Source of the DNA: Hymenobacter cellulosilyticus
GTDB taxonomy: Bacteria; Bacteroidota; Bacteroidia; Cytophagales; Hymenobacteraceae
Direction: 5' to 3'
Assembly: GCF_022919215.1 (NCBI RefSeq)
Contig: NZ_CP095046.1
Location: forward strand, 3,028,501-3,092,500
DNA length: 64,000 nucleotides
Part shown: piece by piece, positions 45,165 through 54,761 of the stretch
Numbering within the stretch: the first letter of the stretch is position 1
Layout: the number at the start of each line of letters is the position of its first letter
The notes under the pieces: generated by a model
What the model was told of the DNA's origin: nothing
The model's database searches: none
Seen by the model: the letters and a program-made list of their open reading frames with translations, nothing else
Position numbers and translations under genes: made by a program

Positions 45165-45248
45165 CGAAAAAGCAAAATGCCGACCTGCGCTGTTTAACCA
45201 CCTGCGGCGGCGCAGTGCCAACGCTTAACCATGCAAACTACCCCGACT
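45165..45248 (+). repeat. Upstream region shared by the two oxidoreductase paralogs, copy 2
   Basis: Matches 41802-41884 in order and spacing of its blocks. The remainder of the 341-bp gap from 44908 holds no gene that I can support. Confidence 0.75.
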
Positions 45249-45977
45249 ATGAACATTGGAATTATCGGCGCCGGCCACATCGGCAGTGCCCTCACCGTGC
45301 GGCTTACCGGCCTGGGCCATACCGTTTACGTTGCCAATTCCCGTGGCCCCGAGACCCTGCAGGACCTGGCCCAGAAAACTGGCGCTACGGCCGTTACGGC
45401 CGAGGAAGCCGTTCAGCGCGGCACCGACCTCATCGTAGTGACCATTCCGCTCAAGAACATTCCAGACTTGCCCCAGGGCCTACTAGCAGGTGTGCCAGCC
45501 GAAGTGCCCGTCATCGATACCAGCAACTACTACCCCATGCTGCGCGACGGGCAGATTCCGGAGTTGGAAACCGGCAGCCTGACCGAGAGTGAATGGGTGC
45601 AGCAGCACCTGGGCCGCTCCGTGGTAAAGGTGTTCAACAACATCTACGCCCACCACATCGAGCAGAAAGGGCAGCCCGCGGGCACGCCCGGCCGCATTGC
45701 CTTGCCCGTAGCCTCCGACGATGCCGCGGCCAAACAAAAGGTAATGGCCCTGGTGGAAGAATTAGGCTTTGACGCGGTGGATGCTGGTACCCTGCACGAG
45801 TCGTGGCGGCAGCAGCCGGGCACGCCCGCGTACGGCGCCGACCTGCCGGCCGATAAGCTGCGCGAGAACCTGCAGAGCCTCGGCACCGAGCGCACGGAGG
45901 CCCAGCACGAGGAGTTCAAGGCCAACCATGCCCAGCAAGAGCAGGCCATGGCGGCCCAGGGCATCAAGCTGAAGTAG
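45249..45977 (+). CDS. NADPH-dependent oxidoreductase of the F420-oxidoreductase family, copy 2
   Basis: Starts MNIGIIGAGHIGSALTVRLT; the ATG at 45249 is chosen over one 18 bp upstream because it aligns with copy 1. VYVANSRGPETL, DLIVVTIPLKNIP, VIDTSNYYPMLRDG and the C-terminal SLGTERTEAQHEEF are shared with the paralog at 41885; both have 242 residues. Differences cluster in the C-terminal third. Intact; a hairpin follows. Confidence 0.85.
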   Translation: MNIGIIGAGHIGSALTVRLTGLGHTVYVANSRGPETLQDLAQKTGATAVTAEEAVQRGTDLIVVTIPLKNIPDLPQGLLAGVPAEVPVIDTSNYYPMLRDGQIPELETGSLTESEWVQQHLGRSVVKVFNNIYAHHIEQKGQPAGTPGRIALPVASDDAAAKQKVMALVEELGFDAVDAGTLHESWRQQPGTPAYGADLPADKLRENLQSLGTERTEAQHEEFKANHAQQEQAMAAQGIKLK

Positions 45978-46028
45978 CAGCTGGCGGGCTTTCCGGCCAG
46001 GAAAGCCCTGCGTTTTCGGCACCCATAG

Positions 46029-46066
46029 AAGCGCTGCCCCGAGGTATCGAGGCGGCGCTTTTTATT
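46029..46066 (+). terminator. Intrinsic terminator of oxidoreductase copy 2
   Basis: AAGCGC pairs with GCGCTT (46029-46034 with 46055-46060), with an inner GCC/GGC stem, followed by TTTATTTCGG. Confidence 0.75.
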
Positions 46067-46128
46067 TCGGCGCAGCATCTTAACCCTTCCTCTACTACTT
46101 TTAGCCCGTTACTTATCCGTTGCCTTCT

Positions 46129-46455
46129 ATGAAACCCGAATTTCAAGATCTGCCGCTTGTCGACAACAGCGGCAGCCACCGCTTCGAGCTGACCGTAAAT
46201 TATTCCACCGCCTTTATGGAGTACGGCGACCGGGAAGAAGCCCTGGCCCTGTTTCACACCGAAGTGCCGGCCCAGCTGGAAGGGCAGGGGGTAGGCTCGG
46301 CCCTAGTGGAGAAAGTGCTGGCCGAAGTCGAGCGGCGGGGGCAACTGCTGATTCCGCTGTGCCCCTTTGTGACCAGCTACCTGAAGCGCCACCCCGAGTG
46401 GCAGCGGCTGGTGGCTCCTGGTTACCAGCGCTGGTTTCAGCCAGCTGCGCAATAG
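46129..46455 (+). CDS. GNAT-like N-acetyltransferase of the YjdJ type
   Basis: A 108-residue minimal acetyltransferase. VPAQLEGQGVGSALVEKVL is the acetyl-CoA pyrophosphate loop (Q/RxxGxG/A) and LLIPLCPFVTSYLKRHPEW is the signature of the small YjdJ-type family (PF14542). The start at 46129 is the first ATG, 9 bp inside a longer TTG-initiated frame. Substrate unknown; cytoplasmic. Confidence 0.88.
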   Translation: MKPEFQDLPLVDNSGSHRFELTVNYSTAFMEYGDREEALALFHTEVPAQLEGQGVGSALVEKVLAEVERRGQLLIPLCPFVTSYLKRHPEWQRLVAPGYQRWFQPAAQ

Positions 46456-46621
46456 CCCTCGGCCAAAAACCGATAAGCTGGGTTGCCTCCGAAAGCCGGC
46501 ATAAGCGGGCCGGGGCGGGCCGTTACGGCCTTGCTGAATGAGAAGCGCAAGTACCCTTTGCCGCCGCGGCGCACTAGATAGTATCCTTTTTCTGTATTCC
46601 TTACCCTAGCTGTCAAGCTCC

Positions 46622-47218
46622 ATGAAATCCTTTTCTCTGCCGGCGGTCCTGCTCTGCCTGGCTTCCTGCCAAAGTGCCCCTTCTGCTGAAAAAGCTATTC
46701 CTGCGGCTACCCCGCCCAGCCAGACTACCGCTGCCGAGCCAAAAAATCCGGAGCATATCGAGGCGAACATGGTAACCGTCAACGGCAAGCCGCATGAGCA
46801 CCTGACGACCCAGCTGCTGATCAGTCAACTGGGCCGCCCCGACAGCATTGCTAAAGGCGCCGTGGAGTGCGGCGGCGAGCTGGAAACGGTGAACAATGCC
46901 AACGCCGACGTCTGGTATTATGGCAAAACCTGCTACGAAGTGGCCGGTACCCAGGCCGTACTCAGCAGCTTCGATGTGACGACGGGCAAGTTTCAGGGTA
47001 AGGTAGGCAAGCTCGTGCTCAACCAGAATACCACTCTGGAAGATGTCCGCCGCTACTATCCCGTTTCGGCCAAGGAGGCCGAGACGCCTGCCACCGGCCG
47101 GCCGGGTGAGGAAATGGGTATACCCTTTTATCACAACGGAACCCCAGTAGATGCTTCTCTTAATTTGATATTCAAAAATGGCCGCCTGCAGGAAGTCGAG
47201 TTTTTCCAGCCCTGCTAA
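46622..47218 (+). CDS. Hypothetical lipoprotein (198 aa)
   Basis: Lipoprotein signal MKSFSLPAVLLCLASC, a 25-residue Pro/Ala/Thr linker, then a domain with MVTVNGKPHEHLTTQLLISQLGRPD, CGGELE, WYYGKTCYEV and SLNLIFKNGRLQEVEFFQPC. Four cysteines in the mature domain could form two disulfides. The layout (GRPD near the start, yYG.tcYe) recalls BLIP/SmpA-like periplasmic folds, but I would not assign a family. Intact. Confidence 0.65.
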   Translation: MKSFSLPAVLLCLASCQSAPSAEKAIPAATPPSQTTAAEPKNPEHIEANMVTVNGKPHEHLTTQLLISQLGRPDSIAKGAVECGGELETVNNANADVWYYGKTCYEVAGTQAVLSSFDVTTGKFQGKVGKLVLNQNTTLEDVRRYYPVSAKEAETPATGRPGEEMGIPFYHNGTPVDASLNLIFKNGRLQEVEFFQPC

Positions 47219-47365
47219 CGGGTAGTCCTTGCTGGCGGGGCATCATTTGCCTCGCCGGTGCGGGCTATAAGCCACTCCTGTAAGTAGCAGGAAACCAGGA
47301 CGAAAAACTTCCGGTGGCCCAGCAGGTTTTTCTTGACTGCAGCAATTGCAACTTAGCAAAGCCAG

Positions 47366-47602
47366 GTGGACTCGCCATTCGTTATGCAGCAGCGCTACCC
47401 GGCCCCGATTGAACAGGTCTGGGAAGCATTAACCAACGAAAACAGCATGTGGGCCTGGTATTTTCCCCAGCTGAAGCGGTTTGAGCCGGTGGTTAGCTTT
47501 GCCTTCGAGTTTGCGGCGGACGGAGAAAAGCAGGTCCCGACCGGGCTGTACTTCAGCTGGTCGTATAGGCTGCGCTTACGCAAACGGGCCGTCCCAAGGT
47601 GA
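47366..47602 (+). pseudogene. Truncated AHSA1/SRPBCC-type protein
   Basis: VMQQRYPAPIEQVWEALTNENSMWAWYFPQLKRF is the N-terminal half of an AHSA1-like START domain. After about 58 residues the similarity stops (SWSYRLRLRKRAVPR) and a stop follows at 47602; the rest of the domain, about 80 residues, is absent downstream. Either a larger deletion or an old remnant. There is no good start codon except a GTG at 47366. Confidence 0.55.
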
Positions 47603-47718
47603 ACGTGCCCGGAGCGGGCGTGCTGCCCTGCGGCATAGTCTAGATTAAGCTGGGCTGGTAGCCAAGGTCAATATATTTATTGCCTAATATTGCGCCCGTC
47701 CACTAAGCTGACCATTTC

Positions 47719-48342
47719 ATGCAACGAGTCGTGACGGTTCATTACTGGTCGGGTCTGCTCCTGACCAGCTTTATTCTGGTTCACCTCGTCAACCACGTAG
47801 CGGCCCTGGGCGGCGCCTCGGCGCACTTGGAACTGATGCAGGCACTGCGGGTAGTGTACCGACAGCCGGTGGTAGAAGCGGTGCTGCTGCTGGCCGTGGC
47901 GGGGCAGGGAATAACTGGAATCCGGCTGGCGGTCAAGTTGCGGCGCGTGGCGCATAGCCGGGCCGAGCGGCTACAGATTTATTCGGGACTGTACCTGGCT
48001 TTCTTTCTGCTGGTGCACACGGGTGCAGTACTTACCGGCCGGCTTTATATGGACCTGGATACCAACCTGTACTTCGGGGCGGCGGGCATCAACACCTTTC
48101 CATTTAGTCTGTTTTTCGTGCCGTACTACACCTTGGCCGTATGTGCGGTGTTTCTACACCTGGCGGCCGTGCACTACCGCAAAGGAGCCGCGGTGTTCGG
48201 CCCGCAGGCTGCCCGCTGGCAGGCGCTGATTCTGGCAGGCCTGGGTGGGCTGGTAGCATTGCTTATCCTTTATGGACTCACCAACGGCTGGCGCGGGCTG
48301 CCCATCCCGGCGGTGTATCTGAAATCACTAGGCCTGGGCTAA
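47719..48342 (+). CDS. Membrane protein, possibly cytochrome b-like (207 aa)
   Basis: Five to six membrane helices. His residues recur at helix positions suited to haem binding: VHYWSGLLLTSFILVHLVNH in helix 1, LVHTGAVLTGRLY in the third, HLAAVHYRKGA in the next. The first helix resembles SdhC/FrdC-type anchor subunits (R/H...G...HL). No catalytic subunit genes are adjacent, so a stand-alone electron-transfer or unknown role is possible. Family assignment is inference. Confidence 0.6.
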   Translation: MQRVVTVHYWSGLLLTSFILVHLVNHVAALGGASAHLELMQALRVVYRQPVVEAVLLLAVAGQGITGIRLAVKLRRVAHSRAERLQIYSGLYLAFFLLVHTGAVLTGRLYMDLDTNLYFGAAGINTFPFSLFFVPYYTLAVCAVFLHLAAVHYRKGAAVFGPQAARWQALILAGLGGLVALLILYGLTNGWRGLPIPAVYLKSLGLG

Positions 48343-48416
48343 GCAGGGCCTGTTAGCTTCACTCTCAACTAAAGCTCGTGCTACGCTTGCAAGTCGGAGC
48401 TCAGCAGAGTAGAGCG

Positions 48417-49411
48417 CTACAGCTTCCGCGGGGCCACGCCTTCCTGGGTAATCTTCACCGGCTGAATGCGGCCCTGGGCGTCAAAATACATTCGGTCGAT
48501 GCAGGTGACGCGGTGGTTCATGTCGGTTTCGCCCAGGGGCCGGCGGTGATACACGATGTACCACTCATCCTTGCCCGGCACCTGAATGACGGAGTGGTGG
48601 CCGGCCCCGGTAGCCACGGCCGGGTCCTGCTGCAGGATTTTGCCCACCCGTTGGAAGGGCCCGAGGGGCGAATCGGCCACGGCGTAGGCCACCGAGTAGT
48701 CGGGCCCGGCCCAGCCGCCCTCACTCCACATGAAGTAGTACTTGCCCCCGCGCCGGAACATGATAGGGCCCTCCACATAGTTCTGGGGGTAATTTCCTTG
48801 AAAGTCTGCCCGTCGGGGAAGGGCAGGAAGCCGGTGAAATCAGGCTTGAGCCGGGCAATATTGCAGTGCGACCAGCCTCCGTAAATCAGGTAGTACTGCC
48901 CGTCCTGGTCCTGAAACACGAACTGGTCGATAGGCTGGGCTCCGTTGTGAATGTTGCCAATCAGCGGCTTGCCCAGGTAATCTTTGAAAGGACCCTCGGG
49001 CCGGTCGGCCACGGCCACCCCGATGCCGCCTACTTCGCCCTCGTGCACATCGTTGGCCCCGAAAAACAGGAAATATTGCTTGCCCTTCTGCACCACGGCC
49101 GGGGCCCACATGGCCCGCCGCGCCCACCGAATGCTAACGGTGTCGATAATGCGCGGGTGCTTGGTCCAGTGCACCAGGTCGGGCGAGGAAAAGGCGTCCA
49201 TAAACACCTGCTTGTCAAACGGGGCAGAGTAGGTGGGGTACACCCAGTACTGCTTGCCGAAAATAACGGCCTCCGGGTCGGCGTACCAGCCGGGGAAAAC
49301 CGGGTTGCCGGCCGCCGCGGCGGCTACTTTCGGCCGGGCCGGGGTTTGGGAAAAGGCCGTCCGCGTCAGAAACAAAGTGGCCAGAACACTCAGCAACAAA
49401 AGCTTTTTCAT
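48417..49411 (-). CDS. Glycoside hydrolase family 43 enzyme, one frameshift
   Basis: Secreted five-bladed beta-propeller hydrolase acting on arabinan, xylan or related polymers. Signal MKKLLLLSVLATLFLTRTAFS. Catalytic residues: base Asp in GWYADPEAVI, modulating Asp in AQPIDQFVFQD, acid Glu in NYVEGPIMFRR. The frame breaks near 48785-48790 (minus strand ATTACCCCCAG); one C restores TPQNYVEGP and 331 residues. Substrate cannot be told. No neighbouring SusC/SusD pair, so not part of a visible polysaccharide locus. Confidence 0.9.
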
Positions 49412-49548
49412 GCCCGCATAATACAAGTAAATTTTTACTGGTATTAGCTTCTGCGCAGCAAGGCCCCGCGGCCGGTAGCGTATAGCATAGCTACAGCCAG
49501 CCGCGGGGGCCTGCCCGCCTTTGCCGCGCCATCAGCCAGAGTAGCTGC

Positions 49549-50109
49549 TTAAGCCACCCGGCCCGAGTCGGGCCGCGGGCCGGCGGCCTTGCGAAACAGG
49601 AAGGCCGAAGCCAGCCACATTCCCACGAAAAGCAGATTCCCGACAAATCCCCGGGTTACATCGGGGGTGAACTCAGGCTGCCAGAACAGCAGCGCCGCCA
49701 GCGGAGCCAGGAATTGCGTTAGAGCCGCCGCCAGCATCGTACGGGCCAGGGCCTGTGGCCGCAGCCGGGCCAGAAATGCGCCTACAAAAGCTGTCAGGTA
49801 TACCGCACCAAACATCAGGTTCGCCGGATTCGGCCCGCTCCCAATGATGCCAACGGCCAGATTGGCCCATAGGGAAAGAAAGCCCGCGGCCAGTGCTACA
49901 CCCACGGCGAGGCGGTAGGTCAGGCTGCCCGCCCGACTCGCCAGCAGTTGGTAGGCCAGGCCCGTGCCGAAGATCAGGCCGCCGGCCACAACGAAGTCCG
50001 ACAGAGTCCAGTTTACTTCCGCGGTAAACTGCATGGCCACCAGGGGCACCGAAAGCAGGCAGGTGGTTATCAGCGCCGGGCGGACGAGATGTTGAAAAGG
50101 CAGAGTCAT
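49549..50109 (-). CDS. Hypothetical membrane protein (186 aa)
   Basis: Six hydrophobic segments, among them ALITTCLLSVPLVAMQF, DFVVAGGLIFGTGLAYQLL, LAVGVALAAGFLSLWANLAVG and GFVGNLLFVGMWLASAFLF. The SGPNPANLMFGAVYLTAF loop is conserved-looking but I cannot name the family. Intact; divergent from the next gene. Confidence 0.7.
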   Translation of the reverse strand: MTLPFQHLVRPALITTCLLSVPLVAMQFTAEVNWTLSDFVVAGGLIFGTGLAYQLLASRAGSLTYRLAVGVALAAGFLSLWANLAVGIIGSGPNPANLMFGAVYLTAFVGAFLARLRPQALARTMLAAALTQFLAPLAALLFWQPEFTPDVTRGFVGNLLFVGMWLASAFLFRKAAGPRPDSGRVA

Positions 50110-50345
50110 GACAGGAAAAGTTATGGTTGAACAAATAAATGAAGCGCGACGAGCTCCTGCAGTCCGACCTTTATACCAGGCAAGTCAGGGAGAGAAGCGA
50201 GGATGAAGCGAAGTAAACAAAAGAACTTTGTATTTCAAAGTAAATAGTGCGTTGATTTTCTCCCTGCCCACCAAGGCCAGTCCGGCTGGTCCGCTTCGAA
50301 AACTATGCGTTACTTCGAGCCGCAAGTGCTTGACCACCGTTCGTG

Positions 50346-50786
50346 ATGAAAACTGTTCTATCTGCCCGGGTTGCGGCCCACGGGATACTGCTCATTCTGA
50401 CCCTGGTTGTGCTGTTTCACCTCCTGGTCCTGACCGGCGTCATTCCGTTCGACATCGTGTGGGGCGGGCGGCTGAAGAGCTTTCAGGAGATGCTGCAGTT
50501 TGAAACCGTATCCATAGGGTTGAACCTGCTGATGCTGGTCGTAGCGGGCATTGCGGCAGGACGGCTGCGGGTGCGCGTCAGCCGGCTGCTGCTTAAAGGT
50601 GCTCTGTGGCTTATGACAGGCCTTTTTCTGCTCAATACCGTGGGCAACCTGCTGGCGCACACTGACCTGGAAAGACTGGTTTTTACCCCCCTCACGCTTT
50701 TGCTGGCCCTGTTCAGTTTGCGGCTGGCCCTTGAGCGGGAACCGGCACCGGCATCCTCTGCTAATACCGGCCCGGAAGCCGGGTAA
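50346..50786 (+). CDS. Hypothetical membrane protein (146 aa)
   Basis: Four membrane helices: AAHGILLILTLVVLFHLLVLTGVIP, SIGLNLLMLVVAGIAAG, LLLKGALWLMTGLFLLNTVGNLLA and LVFTPLTLLLALFSLRLAL; polar tail. The DIVWGG and TVGNLLAHTDLER loops suggest a small conserved integral protein of unknown function. Start at the ATG 50346, directly after a GTG. Confidence 0.7.
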   Translation: MKTVLSARVAAHGILLILTLVVLFHLLVLTGVIPFDIVWGGRLKSFQEMLQFETVSIGLNLLMLVVAGIAAGRLRVRVSRLLLKGALWLMTGLFLLNTVGNLLAHTDLERLVFTPLTLLLALFSLRLALEREPAPASSANTGPEAG

Positions 50787-50866
50787 GTGCGGCTCCCAGG
50801 TCACTCATTGGGGCTCCAAACCACTTCCGGCTGTCTTATGCCTGCTGATTTCCTCCCCGAAGCCTT

Positions 50867-51546
50867 ATGCGGATATTAATTCTACTTTCGGTAATGCTGC
50901 TAGGCGCCTGTTCGGCTCCGGAGCGGGAGCAGGCCCCGGCGGTTCCCGCGGGGTTTGTGCAGCATACTATCGTTTGGCAGCCTAAACCCGAACTTGCTTC
51001 GCCCACAGGCTCCCTGACCCTAGCCGTGCCGGCCCAATACGATACGCTGCTGACCTGGCTCGATGCGGCCGACACGCCCAATGGCGACCGTTGCAAGTAC
51101 CGGATGGGAAGCTCATCGGGCTGCCTGCGGCAGGAAAGCGGCTTTTACCGTGAGGGTACGTTTTGCAAAGACACCCTGGACCGACTGACTATTTCCACCA
51201 AAACGAGCTTCGGAACGCCGGAAAGCCTGACGAGTCTAGCCCGCTACATCCAGCACACGAACGAAGCCAACCAGAGCGTTGGGGCGCCGCCCACCGTCTG
51301 GAAATCCAAAAAGGTGAAGGTGATTAATGGTCGGCCCTTCTCCATTGTGGAGTTCATCGGCCCTGCCCCAGGATTCCGGAGCCTTATGCTCAGGTGCGGG
51401 CAGCTACTGTGGTCCAGGGCCGGCACCGCTCGTGGGAAGTAGAGCTGCTCTTTGAATGCAAGCAAACAGACTGCGCCCGCCTGGCAGAGCAAGCCTACAC
51501 AACCCTGCAGTCGGTTCGGATAGACACGGCCGCCATTCGCCGGTAA
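50867..51546 (+). CDS. Hypothetical lipoprotein, one frameshift (226 aa)
   Basis: Lipoprotein signal MRILILLSVMLLGAC. The mature part has CKYRMGSSSGCLR, CKDTLDRLTISTKTSFG and KKVKVINGRPFSIVEFIGPA. The frame breaks near 51367-51370 (GCCCCAGG); one C continues with RIPEPYAQVRAATVVQGRH and ends at 51546 with another Cys pair (FECKQTDCARL). Six mature cysteines suggest disulfides. Family unknown. Confidence 0.65.
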
Positions 51547-51652
51547 GAAGGTTATCCCGTTGCCCGCAGCGTCCCATCTTATACTATTGTTCCGCGGCTA
51601 GGCGTTAACCAAAAAGGCTTTACCAAGTATACCGCAATTCTTATTTCTGTTC

Positions 51653-52132
51653 ATGCGTAACCTGATCTTTCCCTCACTTATTCTCCTTGCTGCCGCGAGC
51701 AAGGCCATGGCCCAAACCGACTGCGCCCGGCCTGAAATTCAGCTGTTGCGCAACAGTCAGGCCCTGCCCGCTACGGCCGCTGCCCTGGTCACTACTGCTA
51801 CGCTGCGGGTCGCGCCGGCAGCGGGATGCCCCGAGCAAAGCTACCGGTTCCGGCACGCTGAAATAACCCTGGTGCGCCACGGCCGGCCGGTGCTGCCCAT
51901 CCAGCTTGCTGAGAAGCCTCAGCTGGACCTGCGCCCTTTCCAAAGCCACTACCAGACCGGCGACCAGCTGCGCGTATTTATTGCCTACCAGAACATTGCC
52001 ACTGTGGCGCCCGATGGTACCCTTACACCCTTGCTATCTGCCAAGGACGCCAAGTCCCGGCCCGGTAAGCTCGACCTGCAAACCGCCGACTCGAAGGGCA
52101 TTACCTATACCTTGCCGCTGGCAAAGCCGTAG
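51653..52132 (+). CDS. Secreted hypothetical protein (159 aa)
   Basis: Signal peptide MRNLIFPSLILLAAASKAMA, then a beta-rich domain with CARPEIQLLRNSQALP, AGCPEQSYRFRHAEITLVRHG and TGDQLRVFIAYQNIATV. One pair of Cys may be linked. Intact frame and a very strong terminator 16 bp downstream. No family recognised; the order of strands slightly recalls GldM-type immunoglobulin domains, which is speculation. Confidence 0.65.
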   Translation: MRNLIFPSLILLAAASKAMAQTDCARPEIQLLRNSQALPATAAALVTTATLRVAPAAGCPEQSYRFRHAEITLVRHGRPVLPIQLAEKPQLDLRPFQSHYQTGDQLRVFIAYQNIATVAPDGTLTPLLSAKDAKSRPGKLDLQTADSKGITYTLPLAKP

Positions 52133-52147
52133 TTACGTGGATGATCT

Positions 52148-52200
52148 AAAAGCAAAACCGGGCCAGCTAGTTTCTTATCAGCTGGCCCGGTTTTGCTTTT
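52148..52200. terminator. Very strong bidirectional intrinsic terminator
   Basis: A perfect 20-bp stem (52148-52167 with 52181-52200) with AAAAGCAAAA/TTTTGCTTTT ends, between the converging secreted protein and acyltransferase genes. Confidence 0.92.
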
Positions 52201-52242
52201 ACAGGCACCGCTAACCTTGCCTCTTAATCCACGCGGGGTGAG

Positions 52243-53448
52243 TTAGCTGGCCGCAACGCGGCTTGCAGCACTTGGGCTTTTGGTAATAAATGGCCGCTCG
52301 GCTACTAAGTAAAATAAATAGCAGCAGGCGGTTATCAGCGGAGTAGCCACAAACACGAATAGCAGAATAGAGGGCAGGGGAGCCAAGTTCAGCGGAATGG
52401 CCACATATTTGGAAAACACCTGCAGCAGCGGCGCATGCACCAGATACAGGCTGTAAGCAAAAGTGCCAATAAGTACCAGCGGCCGCCAGGATAAGTAGCG
52501 GTGAGTGGTGGCCATCCGGCCAGTAGATACGGCTAGGAGGAGGCCAGCCGAAAACAGCCCCATCAGCAGATCTGACAGCACTACGAAGGCGTGGTTGTTG
52601 CCATTGGTATTAAGCCTTTGCAGAACAAGTGTAGCCACTGGCGTGACAAGTAGAATTAGGTTGAGTGGAATTCTATTCCGCCAGCTTATCATACTTTCCT
52701 GCTGAGTAAAGGACAGCTCTGCGGCTAACATTCCAATAGCAAACAGTCCCAAATAGTCGGCGCTGATGGAAACCGGATTTAGGCCAGTCTGGTCGAAGCC
52801 CGCCAGCAAAACAGTAAGACCATAAAGCAGCAGGCCGCTGCCCACTGTAAGGGCGGTAGTGCGCAAGGCGCCTAGCCGCCGCCATATGTACACCAGCAGC
52901 GGAAAGGCAAAGTAAATTCGCCACTCAACCGATATGGACCAGAAAACATGGTTGATTTTATAGCACGTGCTGTAGAACAAGTCTTGTAGCAAGAGCAGAT
53001 GAGTAACTATATCGGTGCTGGTTACGGGAATGGCAATGTCCCAGTGCGTGCCGGTCTGCTCCCCGATTACTGTATAGATTAAGAGCATCGAAAAAGCCAA
53101 GGCCAGGTAGTAAGGTGGCAGAATCCGTTTGGCTCTTTTGGCGAAGAACTCTCTGGGACCTACCTTCATATGGCCTTTGTTGCGGACAATAGGCAGCATC
53201 AGGCAGAAGCCGGAAATAACGATAAACATATCGACTGCCAACCGCCCGTGGCCAAACAGAAAGGTAAAGGCCTTTACTGGAATTGAGGCAATTGAGCCAG
53301 CCGGAACGGTAGCTGCCGTAAATGTCCCGTTGATTTGGGTCAGGGCGTGGTGTAGCACCACATACAAGGCTGTTAGGCCGCGCAACCCGTCCAGATACGC
53401 TAAGTGTCCTTGAGTTACTTTCTTGCTAACCGGTTCTACTACTTCCAT
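52243..53448 (-). CDS. OafA/YrhL-type acyltransferase (acyltransferase family 3)
   Basis: Integral membrane O-acyltransferase of 401 residues with about ten helices, transferring acetyl or similar groups to cell-surface sugars. The start holds LAYLDGLRGLTALYVVLHHA with the catalytic His, followed by FGHGRLAVDMFIVISGFCLM and RAKRILPPYYLALAF, the family's core. VEWRIYFAFPLLVY is also typical. Intact. It neighbours a glycosyltransferase-like gene, which suggests work on surface polysaccharide. Confidence 0.9.
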   Translation of the reverse strand: MEVVEPVSKKVTQGHLAYLDGLRGLTALYVVLHHALTQINGTFTAATVPAGSIASIPVKAFTFLFGHGRLAVDMFIVISGFCLMLPIVRNKGHMKVGPREFFAKRAKRILPPYYLALAFSMLLIYTVIGEQTGTHWDIAIPVTSTDIVTHLLLLQDLFYSTCYKINHVFWSISVEWRIYFAFPLLVYIWRRLGALRTTALTVGSGLLLYGLTVLLAGFDQTGLNPVSISADYLGLFAIGMLAAELSFTQQESMISWRNRIPLNLILLVTPVATLVLQRLNTNGNNHAFVVLSDLLMGLFSAGLLLAVSTGRMATTHRYLSWRPLVLIGTFAYSLYLVHAPLLQVFSKYVAIPLNLAPLPSILLFVFVATPLITACCYLFYLVAERPFITKSPSAASRVAAS

Positions 53449-53535
53449 TACTGTTCAACAGGGATACGTAAGGGAGGTGGCTATTTAACCTAGCCGCTCC
53501 CCTTTTGAAGTTTCTAATAGCTACGGGCAAAAGAC

Positions 53536-54543
53536 CTATTTGAAGTATAGCTGCTTGGTGTAGTACAGGATGTCCTTCAGGAATTTTGTGTCCGTGGGCT
53601 TTTTCAGAAGGTAGGAAACGGCATTCTTAGAAAACCTGCCAAATTCCTTTTTGGAGAGAGCGGCAATAGCGTCTTCCCGGAGCACGATATCCTTGTTGGT
53701 TTGGCGCTGCTCGTGGAGCAGCTGATCAATGCGGGCGGGCAGGTTGCTGGTGAAGTCACGTATGACTTTGTATTTTTCGGGTAACGATAAGTTACCAAAC
53801 TCAACAGTGAACAGCGGGGCCAACAAACTGTCTACTACCGGCTTTTTTTCCGGCTGCCAGTAGTGGAAAATATAGGAGTCGCAGGGGTGCATCTGGGTTC
53901 TTTTCTGCAGGATAAAGGAAAAGGCCAGCTGCTCGCTCAGGAGTGATTTGGAAACGGTGTAGAACTCATCCGTGAGCATATACACGTCGGCTAGGTACGG
54001 ATGCACTTCCGGGGAGAAGGCCAGTGCCCCGGCATTCCAGGAGCGGTAAGACGCATCGTAGCGCTCCTCGCCCACGGTGGTAGCAAACGGCTTATCAGCA
54101 ATCAACCCGACCAAGTCCCGGGCTTCCTTGGAGAACTCCTGGCGCTCTTCCAGGGTATACTCGGCCTTGTGCATAAAGCTCACACCAGGCTTTATCCGCT
54201 CAATCAACTGGGCCGGGTCCGCAATGAAGAAGGTATCCGAATCGGTATACACCAGGTCGGCCGCCGGATATTTGGTAAAGACTTGCTCGATAACGGCAAT
54301 TTTCAGCCGATGAATAAAGTTGTGCTGACCCTTCATCTCCCGGATTTTTTCGGCCGTCAGCAGGGCGTATTCCACGTCCAATCCTTCCAGATAAGGCAGG
54401 AAGTATTCGGGGTTGTCGGTGAAGATAATCGTTTTAGTGGCTGACGCATTGTCGCTATACAGGCTCCAAAAGCTCAGGACAGTCAGGATGGCTCGTCTGT
54501 ATTCGGACTCTCTTCCGTAGGATATAAGAACGAAGGTGTTCAT
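53536..54543 (-). CDS. Glycosyltransferase-like protein (GT-A fold)
   Basis: A 335-residue soluble protein starting MNTFVLISYGRESEYRRAIL. VYTDSDTFFIAD carries the DxD metal motif of GT-A enzymes, and NAGALAFSPEVH and SEQLAFSFILQ follow in the places where GT8-like enzymes bind the acceptor. The last 90 residues are helical. Donor and acceptor unknown. Intact, somewhat AT-richer than the average gene here; 87 bp upstream of the acyltransferase on the same strand. Confidence 0.7.
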   Translation of the reverse strand: MNTFVLISYGRESEYRRAILTVLSFWSLYSDNASATKTIIFTDNPEYFLPYLEGLDVEYALLTAEKIREMKGQHNFIHRLKIAVIEQVFTKYPAADLVYTDSDTFFIADPAQLIERIKPGVSFMHKAEYTLEERQEFSKEARDLVGLIADKPFATTVGEERYDASYRSWNAGALAFSPEVHPYLADVYMLTDEFYTVSKSLLSEQLAFSFILQKRTQMHPCDSYIFHYWQPEKKPVVDSLLAPLFTVEFGNLSLPEKYKVIRDFTSNLPARIDQLLHEQRQTNKDIVLREDAIAALSKKEFGRFSKNAVSYLLKKPTDTKFLKDILYYTKQLYFK

Positions 54544-54761
54544 CAGCTTCTTTTAAGGGCTTGTGCAGTATAAATGGGCGCTATTTGGGCCGTTCAAGGT
54601 ACCATGTAATTAGTTTACTTAGTGCCATTTTTTAGTGTGGGAGCCCGAGGAACGCAGCAGTATTAAGTGCTGATTAAATTCTTTTCGCTGTGCAAGAAAA
54701 AGAAAATCAGGTATTTGGCAGGCTGAGTGTCGTGCCTTATTTCGCTGATAAGAGAAACTCC

